DNA of 64,000 bases from JAGLOK01 sp963676355. GTDB taxonomy: Bacteria; Bacillota; Clostridia; Christensenellales; UMGS416. The position numbers and the translations under genes are program-made. The DNA lies in contig OY781093.1 in the NCBI GenBank assembly GCA_963676355.1, positions 1,984,001 to 2,048,000 of the forward strand, in the 5' to 3' direction. The notes below the pieces were generated by a model. That model was given only the letters and a program-made list of their open reading frames with translations, was not told where the DNA came from and did not search any database. Shown here piece after piece: positions 41,700-50,523 of this stretch. The first letter of the stretch is position 1; every line of letters starts with the position of its first letter.

Positions 41700-42878
41700 A
41701 TGAAATTACGTTTTGCAAACAGAATAGTGAGCATGAAGAAGTCATTTATAAGAGAGATACTAAAGGTTATTGATAAGCCGGGGATGATTTCTTTTGCAGG
41801 AGGTTTGCCTAATCCCATTTCATTTCCTGTAGAAGAGATTAAACGAGCCACATCAAAAGTTTTGGATGAAGATGGCGAAAATGTTTTGCAATATTCAACA
41901 ACAGAAGGTTATCTTCCGCTTCGCGAATACATAGCTTCCAGATATAAAAATAGGTTTGATATTGATATCGCACCCAGTGAAATACTCATAACAAATGGTT
42001 CTCAGCAAGCGTTAGACCTTATTGGAAAAGTATTTTTGGATAAAGGCGATGCAGTAGCTGCGGAACGACCTGCGTATCTTGGCATGATTCAGGCTCTTTC
42101 GGTGTTTGAGCCCAACTTTTATGATGCAAAACTTAACAGTGATGGTGTGGACATAGATGAACTCTCACAAATATTAAAAGAAAAAAATCCAAAACTTTTC
42201 TATAGTGTTCCGAATTTTCAAAATCCTACAGGAATAAGCTATAAGCAAAAGGTAAAAGAGCAAGTTGCGTGCCTTATAAATGAAAGCGACACTATATTGG
42301 TGGAAGATGATCCCTATGGTGAACTTAGATTTATGGGAACTGAGGCTGAGCCTTTTAAGAAGCTGGCTCCTGAAAAAACTATTACTTTGGGTTCCTTTTC
42401 TAAAATAGTTTCTCCCGGTATGCGTATGGGTTGGATTGTTGCGCCTAATGATATAATGGATAAGCTAATAACAGTGAAGCAAGGCGCAGACTTGCACTCA
42501 AACTATTTTACTCAAAGAGTTGTGCATCAGTATCTCATCGATAATGACATCGATGCACACATTAATAAGATTAAAACTTTATATAAAGAGCAAAGGAATG
42601 TAATGGTTGAAGCAACAGAAGAATACTTTCCTAAATCAGTTGAAGTTACAAAGCCTGAAGGTGGCATGTTTTTGTGGGTGACAATGCCTAAAGACACTGA
42701 TGCTGTTAAAATATTTGAAAAGGCATATGAAAAAAATGTTGCATTTGTTCCAGGGGCGCCTTTTTATGCCCAAGATGAAATATGCAATACATTTAGGCTT
42801 AATTATTCAAACTCTGACTGTGAAACTATACAAAAAGGAATTAAAATTCTAGGTGAAGTTTTAAAAGAAAATATATAG
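41700..42878 (+). CDS. PLP-dependent class I aminotransferase (LysN/2-aminoadipate type)
   Basis: Fold type I enzyme. The PLP lysine lies in TLGSFSKIVSPGMRMGWI. NPTG is seen in FQNPTGISY, the phosphate-binding TNGSQQALDL and VEDDPYGELRF precede it, and the carboxylate-binding arginine is in NTFRLNYS. The start SMKKSFIREILKVIDKPGMISFAGG lacks the winged helix of MocR regulators, so it is the free-standing enzyme type. The amino acid is unknown. It stands 117 bases before hisZ with a separate promoter between; since the his operon lacks hisC, this gene is a candidate for that step, though it is not of the HisC subgroup. Confidence 0.9.
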   Translation: MKLRFANRIVSMKKSFIREILKVIDKPGMISFAGGLPNPISFPVEEIKRATSKVLDEDGENVLQYSTTEGYLPLREYIASRYKNRFDIDIAPSEILITNGSQQALDLIGKVFLDKGDAVAAERPAYLGMIQALSVFEPNFYDAKLNSDGVDIDELSQILKEKNPKLFYSVPNFQNPTGISYKQKVKEQVACLINESDTILVEDDPYGELRFMGTEAEPFKKLAPEKTITLGSFSKIVSPGMRMGWIVAPNDIMDKLITVKQGADLHSNYFTQRVVHQYLIDNDIDAHINKIKTLYKEQRNVMVEATEEYFPKSVEVTKPEGGMFLWVTMPKDTDAVKIFEKAYEKNVAFVPGAPFYAQDEICNTFRLNYSNSDCETIQKGIKILGEVLKENI

Positions 42879-42902
42879 CCATAATCTTATGATATAATGA
42901 AT

Positions 42903-42931
42903 TTGACAATTTTTATTGTCCGTGATAGAAT
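42903..42931 (+). promoter_or_regulatory. Promoter of the his operon
   Basis: TTGACA (42903-42908) and TAGAAT (42926-42931) with a 17-base spacer. The short leader that follows contains an inverted repeat CGCTTTA/TAAAGCG (42939-42945, 42960-42966). No T-box or His-rich leader peptide was found. Confidence 0.75.
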
Positions 42932-42995
42932 TGTTTAACGCTTTAACGAAATAAAGTCCTAAAGCGAAATAAAATTTAACCAAAAAGGAAACGTA

Positions 42996-43976
42996 ATGGG
43001 CAATATCTTAACAGTGCCACAGGGAGTCAAGGACTACCTGATAGGCGAGAGCAAATATAAAAGTGAGATTGAAAATGAGATAATGGGAGTTATTGCAAGC
43101 AAGGGCTATAACAGTATTGAAACTCCGATTATTGAATATATGGATGTGTTTACACAGGCGGGTGCTTTTAATCAGGAGGACATGTTTAAACTATCTGATG
43201 ATAAGGGCAGTGCGCTTGTTTTACGTCCCGATATGACGATACCTGCTGCAAGGCTTGCTGCTACAAGATTCATAGATTATGACACATTAAAGCTTTGCTA
43301 TGTTGGCCAAGTTTTTCACTTTAAGCGCGTAAATTCGTGGGAGCTAAAGGAAGTAACCCAGATAGGAATAGAATATATGGGAGTAAGTGATGTTAAAGCT
43401 GACTGTGAAGTTTTAGATATTGCTTATGAATGCGTTAAAAGCACAGGACTTGAAAACTTTCAGATAGATTTGGGTCAGGTGGATTTTTATAATGGACTTA
43501 TGCAAGAAGCTGGTATCGATGAAGAGAATGCAAAAAAGCTTTCAAAATATGTAGAGCTTAAGGACACACTTGCAATTGAGCTTCTACTCCAACAGATAGG
43601 CGTTAAAGGCGCTTCTCGCAATCTTCTTATGAACTTACCATCACTGTTTGGAGGACTTGACGCATTGGACAAGGCAAGAAGCTACACAGACAATGAAATT
43701 TGCAGAAATGCAGTTGAAAATATCAGCGAAATAGTGGAAGGTGTGAGTTCTGAGGTTAGAGAAAATTTATCGGTAGATTTTTCGATGGTGCAATCGGTTC
43801 ATTATTATACAGGAATGATATTTCAAGGCATTACAGACAGGCTGGGTACTCCAATAATTACTGGTGGAAGATATGACAATCTAACATCATGGTTTGGAAG
43901 AAAAATGCCGGCTACAGGATTTGCGCTTGATGGAAATGCGCTTCTTACAGCTTTGGATGAAAGGAGCGGCAAATGA
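42996..43976 (+). CDS. hisZ: ATP phosphoribosyltransferase regulatory subunit HisZ
   Basis: This catalytically dead HisRS-like protein is needed by short-form HisG. Class II synthetase features remain (IETPIIEYMDVFTQAG; LRPDMTIPAARLAATRF; TGGRYDNLTSWFG), but at 326 residues it lacks the anticodon domain of true HisRS. AAGGAAA precedes the ATG. The last codons overlap the hisG start by four bases (ATGA). Confidence 0.93.
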   Translation: MGNILTVPQGVKDYLIGESKYKSEIENEIMGVIASKGYNSIETPIIEYMDVFTQAGAFNQEDMFKLSDDKGSALVLRPDMTIPAARLAATRFIDYDTLKLCYVGQVFHFKRVNSWELKEVTQIGIEYMGVSDVKADCEVLDIAYECVKSTGLENFQIDLGQVDFYNGLMQEAGIDEENAKKLSKYVELKDTLAIELLLQQIGVKGASRNLLMNLPSLFGGLDALDKARSYTDNEICRNAVENISEIVEGVSSEVRENLSVDFSMVQSVHYYTGMIFQGITDRLGTPIITGGRYDNLTSWFGRKMPATGFALDGNALLTALDERSGK

Positions 43977-44602
43977 GCAAACTAACTATAGCACTTTCAA
44001 AGGGAAGGCTTGCAAAGGATGCTTTGGGGCTTATGGCAAAATGCGGCATGGACATTTCTTTTGTTGATCTTAAAAGCCGTAAGTTAATATTTGAAAATGA
44101 AGAAGTAAGCTTTATTTTAGTAAAGCCCACTGACGTTCCCACATATGTTGAGCGAGGAGTTGTAGATATCGGCATTGTAGGCAAAGACACTCTAATGGAG
44201 CATGACGCGAATGTATATGAAATGCTAGATTTAGGTTTTGGAAAGTGCAAGCTCGCACTAGCAGGCTATGAAGGTGCGCTGGACAATAAGAACGGAGATT
44301 TCGTTCTCAGCGTTGCAACAAAATATCCGAATATAATCCGTGAGATATACGAATTGCGCGGACGTCATGTAGATATCATAAAGCTAAATGGATCTGTTGA
44401 GCTTGGCCCTATAGTGGGACTTTCGGATGTTATATTTGATATAGTGGAAAGCGGCTCGACATTGCGTGAAAACGGACTTTCAGTCCTTGAAGAGATATGT
44501 GATGTTTCAGCAAGGCTTATTGTAAACAAAGTGAGCCTTAAAGTTAAAAGAGAAAATATTGTGCCGCTGATAGATGCGATGAAGCGTCAGCTGGAGGAAT
44601 GA
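43973..44602 (+). CDS. hisG: ATP phosphoribosyltransferase catalytic subunit (short form)
   Basis: This is the first step of histidine synthesis (ATP + PRPP). The 209-residue short form lacks the regulatory ACT domain and thus depends on HisZ, encoded just upstream. Typical text: ALSKGRLAKDALGLM, KPTDVPTYVERGVVDIGIVG and the PRPP loop DIVESGSTLRENGL. Confidence 0.96.
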   Translation: MSKLTIALSKGRLAKDALGLMAKCGMDISFVDLKSRKLIFENEEVSFILVKPTDVPTYVERGVVDIGIVGKDTLMEHDANVYEMLDLGFGKCKLALAGYEGALDNKNGDFVLSVATKYPNIIREIYELRGRHVDIIKLNGSVELGPIVGLSDVIFDIVESGSTLRENGLSVLEEICDVSARLIVNKVSLKVKRENIVPLIDAMKRQLEE

Positions 44603-44603
44603 A

Positions 44604-45899
44604 ATGATAAAGTTATTTAAAAGAGACAGTAGTGAATGTGAGGATTATCTTTTAAACCTTATGTCAAGAAGCGAACTTAAAGATAGCACGGAGCTTGCAA
44701 CTGTAAAAGAAATACTATCGGAAGTCAGAGCTTATGGCGATGATGCTGTATTTAAATATACTAAAAGATATGACGGAGCTGATATTTCAGCAGAAACTGT
44801 TGAGGTTACGCCTGAAGAGATAGATGAAGCTGTAGCTCAGATTGATGAAAAATTAATTAGAACAATGGAGATGGCGGCGGATAACATAAGAAAATTTCAT
44901 AGTTTGCAGATTAATGAAAATAAAGAAATGTCAAATGAGAATGGAAGCGTTACTCTTCGCTATGTTCCTGTTGACAAAGCGGGAGTTTATGTTCCGGGTG
45001 GACGCGCGGCATATCCATCATCTGTTTTAATGAATGTAATCCCTGCAAAGGTTGCAGGAGTTGACGAAATAATCATGTGCACACCGCCGGACAAAAACGG
45101 TGTGGTGTATAATATGACTTTAGCAGCTGCAAAAATTGCAGGAGTTGACCGTATATTTAAGATAGGTGGCGCGCAGGCTATTGGCGCAATGGCGTATGGT
45201 ACTGATTCAATTCCAAACGTTGATAAAATAGTAGGACCAGGGAATATTTATGTGGCACTTGCCAAAAAGGAAGTGTACGGCACTGTTGGAATTGACATGA
45301 TTGCAGGCCCAAGCGAAGTGTTAGTTATTGCGGACAAAAGAGCAAACCCGAAGTATATTGCAAGCGACATGTTGTCTCAGGCAGAGCATGACCCTTTGGC
45401 AGCTCCAATTCTTCTTACATATAGCACAGAGCTTGCAAACAAAGTGCGCGGCTGGATAGAAAGCTTACTGGATATTTTGCCGACAGAGCCAGTTGCAAGA
45501 CAATCAGTTAATAACATGGGTGCAATTATAGTGTGCAACAATCTGGACGAAGCGGTTGAGCTGGCAAATGAGATAGCCCCTGAACACTTAGAGATTGCAA
45601 CGGACAATCCTGAAAAACTTTTAACAAAGGTAAGAAATGCAGGCTCTATATTTTTGGGCGAGTATTCGCCGGAACCTCTAGGTGATTATTTTGCAGGGGC
45701 AAACCATGTGCTTCCCACTTCGGGAAATGCGAAATTTGCATCTCCTTTGGGGGTATATGATTTTATAAAAAAGCAAAGCGTGATAAGATATTCAATGGAC
45801 GGACTTAAAAATGTTTCAAAAGAGATACAAGAGCTTGCAAAAGGCGAAGGCTTATATGCACATGCAAATGCTGTGGCTGTAAGATTTGAGGAGGAATAG
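44604..45899 (+). CDS. hisD: Histidinol dehydrogenase
   Basis: The enzyme oxidises histidinol twice to histidine with NAD and zinc. Visible are VPGGRAAYPSSVLMNVIPAKVAG in part, KIGGAQAIGAMAYG, AGPSEVLVIAD and QAEHDPLAAPILLT with the metal and catalytic residues. Its final product is histidine, so it is the pathway end although third in gene order. The 431-residue length is normal. Confidence 0.96.
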   Translation: MIKLFKRDSSECEDYLLNLMSRSELKDSTELATVKEILSEVRAYGDDAVFKYTKRYDGADISAETVEVTPEEIDEAVAQIDEKLIRTMEMAADNIRKFHSLQINENKEMSNENGSVTLRYVPVDKAGVYVPGGRAAYPSSVLMNVIPAKVAGVDEIIMCTPPDKNGVVYNMTLAAAKIAGVDRIFKIGGAQAIGAMAYGTDSIPNVDKIVGPGNIYVALAKKEVYGTVGIDMIAGPSEVLVIADKRANPKYIASDMLSQAEHDPLAAPILLTYSTELANKVRGWIESLLDILPTEPVARQSVNNMGAIIVCNNLDEAVELANEIAPEHLEIATDNPEKLLTKVRNAGSIFLGEYSPEPLGDYFAGANHVLPTSGNAKFASPLGVYDFIKKQSVIRYSMDGLKNVSKEIQELAKGEGLYAHANAVAVRFEEE

Positions 45900-46487
45900 A
45901 TGAAAAGGACAAGTGAAGTCGCAAGAAAGACTAGTGAAACCGACATCTCTTTGAAAATAAATATTGATGGCGAAGGGCAGTATAATGTTGAAACAAAAGT
46001 TGGTTTTTTCAACCACATGCTGGAACTTTTCTCGAGGCATTCACTTATTGACTTGGATTTAAATTGCGACGGTGATATAGAAGTTGACTGTCATCACACT
46101 GTTGAAGATGTTGGAATCGCGCTCGGTCAGGCCATAGAAAAAGCACTTGGAGACAAGAAGTCAATAACAAGATATGGCACGTTTTATGTGCCGATGGATG
46201 AAACCCTTGTAATGGTTTCACTTGACATATCAGGCAGACCTTATTTATACTATGACCTTGATTTACCTGCATTTCAGATTGGAAACTACGATGTTGAGAT
46301 GACGGAAGAGTTTTTTCGCGCAGTAGCGCAGCATGCGGGGCTCACGCTCCACATAAAGCTTTTGCACGGGAAAAATACGCATCACATAATTGAAGCTGCT
46401 TTTAAGGCATTTGGAAGAGCTTTAAACATTGCGTGCTCAATAAATGAAAGATATAAAGGAGTCCCTTCTACTAAGGGTATGTTATGA
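45900..46487 (+). CDS. hisB: Imidazoleglycerol-phosphate dehydratase
   Basis: A mono-functional IGPD of 195 residues, without the phosphatase domain of enteric HisB. The manganese ligands appear in FNHMLELFSRHS, DCHHTVEDVGIALG and AQHAGLTLHIKLLHGKNTHH. The start directly follows the hisD stop, and the end overlaps hisH by four bases. Confidence 0.96.
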   Translation: MKRTSEVARKTSETDISLKINIDGEGQYNVETKVGFFNHMLELFSRHSLIDLDLNCDGDIEVDCHHTVEDVGIALGQAIEKALGDKKSITRYGTFYVPMDETLVMVSLDISGRPYLYYDLDLPAFQIGNYDVEMTEEFFRAVAQHAGLTLHIKLLHGKNTHHIIEAAFKAFGRALNIACSINERYKGVPSTKGML

Positions 46488-47089
46488 TAAATATTATAGA
46501 TTATGGTATGGGAAATCTTAGAAGTGTTCAAAAAGCCTTTGAGTTTTTGGGATACGAGGCTAAGATTACTGATAATAAAGAGGAAATCGAGAAGGCATCG
46601 CACCTTGTACTTCCCGGAGTTGGAGCTTTTGGTCTTGGCATGGAGGCACTCAACGAACGAGGATTTATAGAAGTGATTCACTCTGCCGTTGAAAAAGGGA
46701 AGCCTTTTTTGGGGATATGCCTTGGAATGCAGCTTTTATTTGACAAAAGTTATGAGCATGGAGAGCATGAAGGACTTGGTATTATTCCGGGTGAAGTGAA
46801 ACGATTTGTCTTACCCAAAGAATACAAAGTGCCCCATATTGGATGGAACAAAATAACGATTAAACAAGGCGAGTTATTTGACAAAAATGCAAAAGGACAA
46901 TATGTTTATTTTGTTCATTCGTATTATTGCGATCCCAGCAACAAAGAATGTATTGCGGCAACCAGTAACTACGGCATTGATTTTTGCGCCGCTGTAGCAC
47001 ACAAAAACGTATTCGCAACTCAATTTCATCCTGAAAAGAGCAGTGAAATTGGATTAGAAATGCTTAAAAAATTTGGAGAATTGAAATAA
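46484..47089 (+). CDS. hisH: Imidazole glycerol phosphate synthase glutaminase subunit
   Basis: The class I glutamine amidotransferase passes ammonia to HisF. The triad is seen as Cys in FLGICLGMQLLF and His/Glu in TQFHPEKSSE; MGNLRSVQKAFEFLG is the family start. It overlaps hisB and ends one base before hisA. Confidence 0.96.
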   Translation: MINIIDYGMGNLRSVQKAFEFLGYEAKITDNKEEIEKASHLVLPGVGAFGLGMEALNERGFIEVIHSAVEKGKPFLGICLGMQLLFDKSYEHGEHEGLGIIPGEVKRFVLPKEYKVPHIGWNKITIKQGELFDKNAKGQYVYFVHSYYCDPSNKECIAATSNYGIDFCAAVAHKNVFATQFHPEKSSEIGLEMLKKFGELK

Positions 47090-47803
47090 ATGATAATTTA
47101 TCCGGCAATTGATTTAAAAGACGGTAACTGCGTTCGCCTGAAACAGGGCGTAATGGAAGACTCAACGACATATTCAAAAAAGCCTGCACATGTTGCAAAG
47201 CTTTTTGAAAAAGCAGGGGTTAAATGGATTCATGTTGTGGATTTAAACGGCGCATTTGCAGGCAAATCTGTAAATGAAAAAGCTATTAAAAAAATCACAG
47301 CAGCTGTTAATATTCCCATCCAACTCGGTGGCGGTATACGCACACTTGAGGATATATCAAGAGTGTTGTCATATGGCGTAAGCCGTGTGATATTGGGAAC
47401 TGCCGCAGTAGAAAACCCTGATGTTGTAAATGAAGCTGTAGAGATATACGGCGACAAGATTGCAGTGGGTATTGATGCCAGAGACGGAAGAGTGGCTATA
47501 AATGGGTGGGTTGATAAGACTGAAATTAAGGCAGTGGACTTCGCACAAGACATGAAAAACCGCGGAGTGAAGACATTGATTTACACTGACATCTCAAAAG
47601 ACGGCATGATGGAAGGACCAAACATTAAAGCGTCTATGGATCTTATTGAAGATACAGGTCTTGATATTATAGTATCCGGCGGAATAAGCACTTTAAATGA
47701 CATACGCAACTCAAAAATCATTGGTGCAGCAGGCGTTATTACAGGCAAGGCAATATATACGGGTGCGATAAAGCTTTCTGAAGCACTTAAGATGGAGGGG
47801 TAA
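47090..47803 (+). CDS. hisA: ProFAR isomerase (HisA)
   Basis: A TIM-barrel isomerase of the histidine pathway. AIDLKDGNCVRLKQG carries the catalytic Asp, and QLGGGIRTLED and IVSGGISTLNDI hold the two phosphate-binding loops typical of HisA/HisF. The stop overlaps the hisF start by one base (TAATG). Confidence 0.96.
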   Translation: MIIYPAIDLKDGNCVRLKQGVMEDSTTYSKKPAHVAKLFEKAGVKWIHVVDLNGAFAGKSVNEKAIKKITAAVNIPIQLGGGIRTLEDISRVLSYGVSRVILGTAAVENPDVVNEAVEIYGDKIAVGIDARDGRVAINGWVDKTEIKAVDFAQDMKNRGVKTLIYTDISKDGMMEGPNIKASMDLIEDTGLDIIVSGGISTLNDIRNSKIIGAAGVITGKAIYTGAIKLSEALKMEG

Positions 47804-48561
47804 TGCTTACTAAAAGAGTTATACCGTGCCTTGATGTTCATAATGGCAGGGTAGTTAAGGGAATAAACTTTGTAAACATAGTTGATGCCGGCGATCCTGT
47901 AGAAACTGCTGCCGCTTATAATAAAGCAGGCGCTGATGAACTTGTATTTTTGGACATAACGGCTACAAGTGACAAACGAAACATAATATTGGATGTCGTC
48001 TCAAGAACCGCTGAGCAGGTGTTTATACCGCTTACGGTCGGTGGCGGGATTCGCTCAGTTGAGGATTTTAGAAATATTTTAAAGGCTGGGGCAGACAAGA
48101 TATCAATCAACTCTTCAGCTCTTAAAAATCCAAGGCTTATAACGGACGCTGCTATAAAGTTTGGAGCACAGTGCGTGGTTGTAGCAATTGATGCTAAGCG
48201 ACGCGATGACGGTGGTTGGAATGCTTATATAAACGGTGGACGCAAAGACTTTGGCATAGATGCTGTTGAGTGGGCTAAAAAAGCCGAGATGCTTGGAGCA
48301 GGGGAGATACTTCTCACCTCAATGGACTGTGATGGCACAAAAGACGGATATGACATAGAGCTTACTCGCACTATTTCAGACGCACTTAAAATACCTGTTA
48401 TTGCATCCGGCGGCGCAGGAAACATTGACCACTTTGCAGAGGCTGTAACGCAAGGGCATGCTGATGCGGTGCTTGCAGCTTCGCTTTTTCACTATGGAGA
48501 GCTTACCATTAAACAAGTGAAAGAAGGAATGCGTGAACGTGGAATAGAAGTGAGGCTATAA
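47803..48561 (+). CDS. hisF: Imidazole glycerol phosphate synthase cyclase subunit
   Basis: A TIM barrel paired with HisH. Catalytic Asp residues are in RVIPCLDVHNGRVVKG and LLTSMDCDGTKDGYD; LTVGGGIRSVEDF and IASGGAGNIDHF are the phosphate loops. It is 252 residues, normal length. Confidence 0.96.
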   Translation: MLTKRVIPCLDVHNGRVVKGINFVNIVDAGDPVETAAAYNKAGADELVFLDITATSDKRNIILDVVSRTAEQVFIPLTVGGGIRSVEDFRNILKAGADKISINSSALKNPRLITDAAIKFGAQCVVVAIDAKRRDDGGWNAYINGGRKDFGIDAVEWAKKAEMLGAGEILLTSMDCDGTKDGYDIELTRTISDALKIPVIASGGAGNIDHFAEAVTQGHADAVLAASLFHYGELTIKQVKEGMRERGIEVRL

Positions 48562-48565
48562 GGAT

Positions 48566-49183
48566 ATGAATATGGAATTTGTTAATAAACTAAAATTTAA
48601 TGAGCAGGGGTTGATTCCTGCTATTGCACAAGATGTTACATCGGGCGAAGTTTTGATGATGGCATGGATGAATGAGGAATCGCTTAAACTTACATTGGAC
48701 ACTGGATTTGCAACATATTGGTCACGTTCAAGGAGCGAGATATGGAAAAAGGGCGACACATCAGGACATGTGCAAAAAGTTGTTTCAATGAAGTATGATT
48801 GTGACGGCGACACGATCTTAATGCTTGTAGAGCAAACTGGAGCTGCCTGTCACACAGGAGAGATAAGCTGCTTTTTCAACAATATAATGGAAGACAAGCA
48901 AGTGCCTGCAAAGATACTTGACGATGTATATAAAGTTATTATTGATCGCAAAGAAAATCCTAAAGAAGGTTCATATACAAACTATTTATTGGATAAAGGG
49001 ATACGCAAAACCTGCAAGAAAGTGGGCGAGGAAGCAACTGAGACGGTTATTGGCGCTGTGGCAAACGACACAGACAATGTCCGCTATGAAGTGGCAGACC
49101 TTTTATATCACCTTTCTGTACTTTTAGTGCAATGTGATTTAACATGGGATGATATCTTCCATGAACTTGAAAAACGCAGATAG
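48566..49183 (+). CDS. hisI: Bifunctional phosphoribosyl-AMP cyclohydrolase / phosphoribosyl-ATP pyrophosphatase
   Basis: Fused HisI-HisE (hisIE). The cyclohydrolase half contains AWMNEESLKLTLDTGFATYWSRS in part, DCDGDTILMLVEQTGAACHTG with the zinc ligands. The pyrophosphatase half starts at about residue 112 with KEGSYTNYLLDKGIRKTCKKVGEEATE in part. It is last gene of the operon; the pheST promoter lies inside its 3' end. The ribosome site is weak (AAGG), and ATG 48572 is an alternative start. Confidence 0.94.
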   Translation: MNMEFVNKLKFNEQGLIPAIAQDVTSGEVLMMAWMNEESLKLTLDTGFATYWSRSRSEIWKKGDTSGHVQKVVSMKYDCDGDTILMLVEQTGAACHTGEISCFFNNIMEDKQVPAKILDDVYKVIIDRKENPKEGSYTNYLLDKGIRKTCKKVGEEATETVIGAVANDTDNVRYEVADLLYHLSVLLVQCDLTWDDIFHELEKRR

Positions 49184-49195
49184 CTGTGTTATAAT
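49167..49195 (+). promoter_or_regulatory. Promoter of pheST T-box transcript
   Basis: TTGAAA (49167-49172) and TATAAT (49190-49195) are 17 bases apart; the -35 lies within the end of hisIE. Confidence 0.65.
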
Positions 49196-49208
49196 TCGTT
49201 AAAATATA

Positions 49209-49437
49209 AAAAGCGATGAATAAGAGAGTAGCTTTTTAATGTTGTTTTAAAGAGAGTGACGTCAGCGGCTGAAAGCGTCTGAAACATACATTGAAGTGAA
49301 GTTCACTTAGGAGCTTAAAGGTTGAAACTAGTAGGCCTTTACGGTTAACCAACGTTATAGGTTATAAAGATTGTAATGATGAACTTGGGTGGTACCGCGG
49401 GTTAGAAACTCGCCCCTTACTGCGCAAGTTCTTTTTA
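49209..49437 (+). promoter_or_regulatory. T-box riboswitch, phenylalanine-specific
   Basis: The T-box sequence TGGGTGGTACCGCGG (49386-49400) is unmistakable, and AGAGAG and GGCTGAAA elements of stem I lie upstream (49226-49275). TTC at 49302-49304, followed by A in the expected 3' part of stem I, is the likely specifier codon for phenylalanine. GAACTTG (49381-49387) pairs with CAAGTTC (49425-49431) before TTTTT as the terminator. Uncharged tRNA-Phe should switch it to the antiterminated form. Confidence 0.93.
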
Positions 49438-49485
49438 GTTTTATAAAGTTTATAATCACGTATGAATATAGATAAGGAGCAGCAA

Positions 49486-50520
49486 ATGCAGCAAAAAATT
49501 GATGAAATAGTTAAAACCGCATCAGAAGCACTTCAAAAAGTTGAAGATGACGGCGGATTACAAAAGCTGAAAGTTACTTTTCTCGGCAAAAAGGGGAAGC
49601 TTACTGAAATACTTCGCAGTATGGGGAGCTTATCACCCGAAGAGCGCCCGAAAGTGGGAAAGCTTGTAAACGAAGCTCGCGAGAAAATACAGCAGTCTTT
49701 TGAAGAAAAGGGTAAAAAATTAAAAAACATGCAAAAAGCGACAAAGCTTAAGATGGAAACTATCGATGTTACTATCCCCGGCAAGCGTCCTGAAATCGGA
49801 GCTGTACATCCTTTGATGCAGACTCGCGACATGTTGGAAGATATTTTTATTTCGATGGGATTTTCTATTGCTGAAGGCCCTGAGGTAGAGTTTGATGAAT
49901 ATAACTTTGAGCTTTTAAATGTTCCCAAAAACCACGCTGCGCGTGATGCTCAGGATTCGTTTTATATCAATGAAAATGTGTTGCTTAGAACACACACTTC
50001 ACCCGTGCAAGCTCGTGTGATGAAAAGCCAGCAGCCACCGATTAAGATAATTTGCCCCGGCAGAGTTTATCGTGTTGATGAAGTGGATGCAACGCATTCT
50101 CCTGTGTTCCATCAGCTTGAAGGACTGGTTGTTGATGAGGGAATTACGCTAGGGCATCTTAAAGGAACGCTTGATGTCTTTGCGAAAAAACTTTATGGCG
50201 AGGGAGTAAGAACCAGACTTCGCCCATCGTTTTTCCCATTTACGGAACCTTCTGCTGAGGTTGATGTTTCTTGCTATGTTTGTAATGGCGAAGATGATAA
50301 CTGCAAAGTGTGCAAGGGCACTGGATGGATTGAGATATTAGGGTGCGGCATGGTTAATCCTAAAGTGCTTGAAATGTGCGGTATTGACAGCAAGAAGTAT
50401 TCGGGATTTGCTTTCGGCATGGGTATTGACCGCATAACCGTTTCAAAATACGGAGTGAAAGATTTGAGAACATTGTTTGAAAACGACCTGCGTTTCCTTT
50501 CGCAGTTTATAGGAGGTTAA
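49486..50520 (+). CDS. pheS: Phenylalanyl-tRNA synthetase alpha subunit
   Basis: The class II catalytic subunit has an N-terminal coiled coil (~1-90), then motif 2 GRVYRVDEVDATHSP and motif 3 GFAFGMGIDRI. RLRPSFFPFTEPSAEVDVSC is followed by a CxxC...CxxC pair common in Firmicute PheS. ATG 49486 is preferred, since AAGGAG lies 6 bases upstream; an in-frame ATG at 49462 has no site. Confidence 0.96.
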   Translation: MQQKIDEIVKTASEALQKVEDDGGLQKLKVTFLGKKGKLTEILRSMGSLSPEERPKVGKLVNEAREKIQQSFEEKGKKLKNMQKATKLKMETIDVTIPGKRPEIGAVHPLMQTRDMLEDIFISMGFSIAEGPEVEFDEYNFELLNVPKNHAARDAQDSFYINENVLLRTHTSPVQARVMKSQQPPIKIICPGRVYRVDEVDATHSPVFHQLEGLVVDEGITLGHLKGTLDVFAKKLYGEGVRTRLRPSFFPFTEPSAEVDVSCYVCNGEDDNCKVCKGTGWIEILGCGMVNPKVLEMCGIDSKKYSGFAFGMGIDRITVSKYGVKDLRTLFENDLRFLSQFIGG

Positions 50521-50523
50521 ATT

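Noticed and set aside
42879..42995. T-box or histidine leader peptide before hisZ
   Set aside because: The gap is too short, and neither the T-box sequence nor a run of His codons is present.
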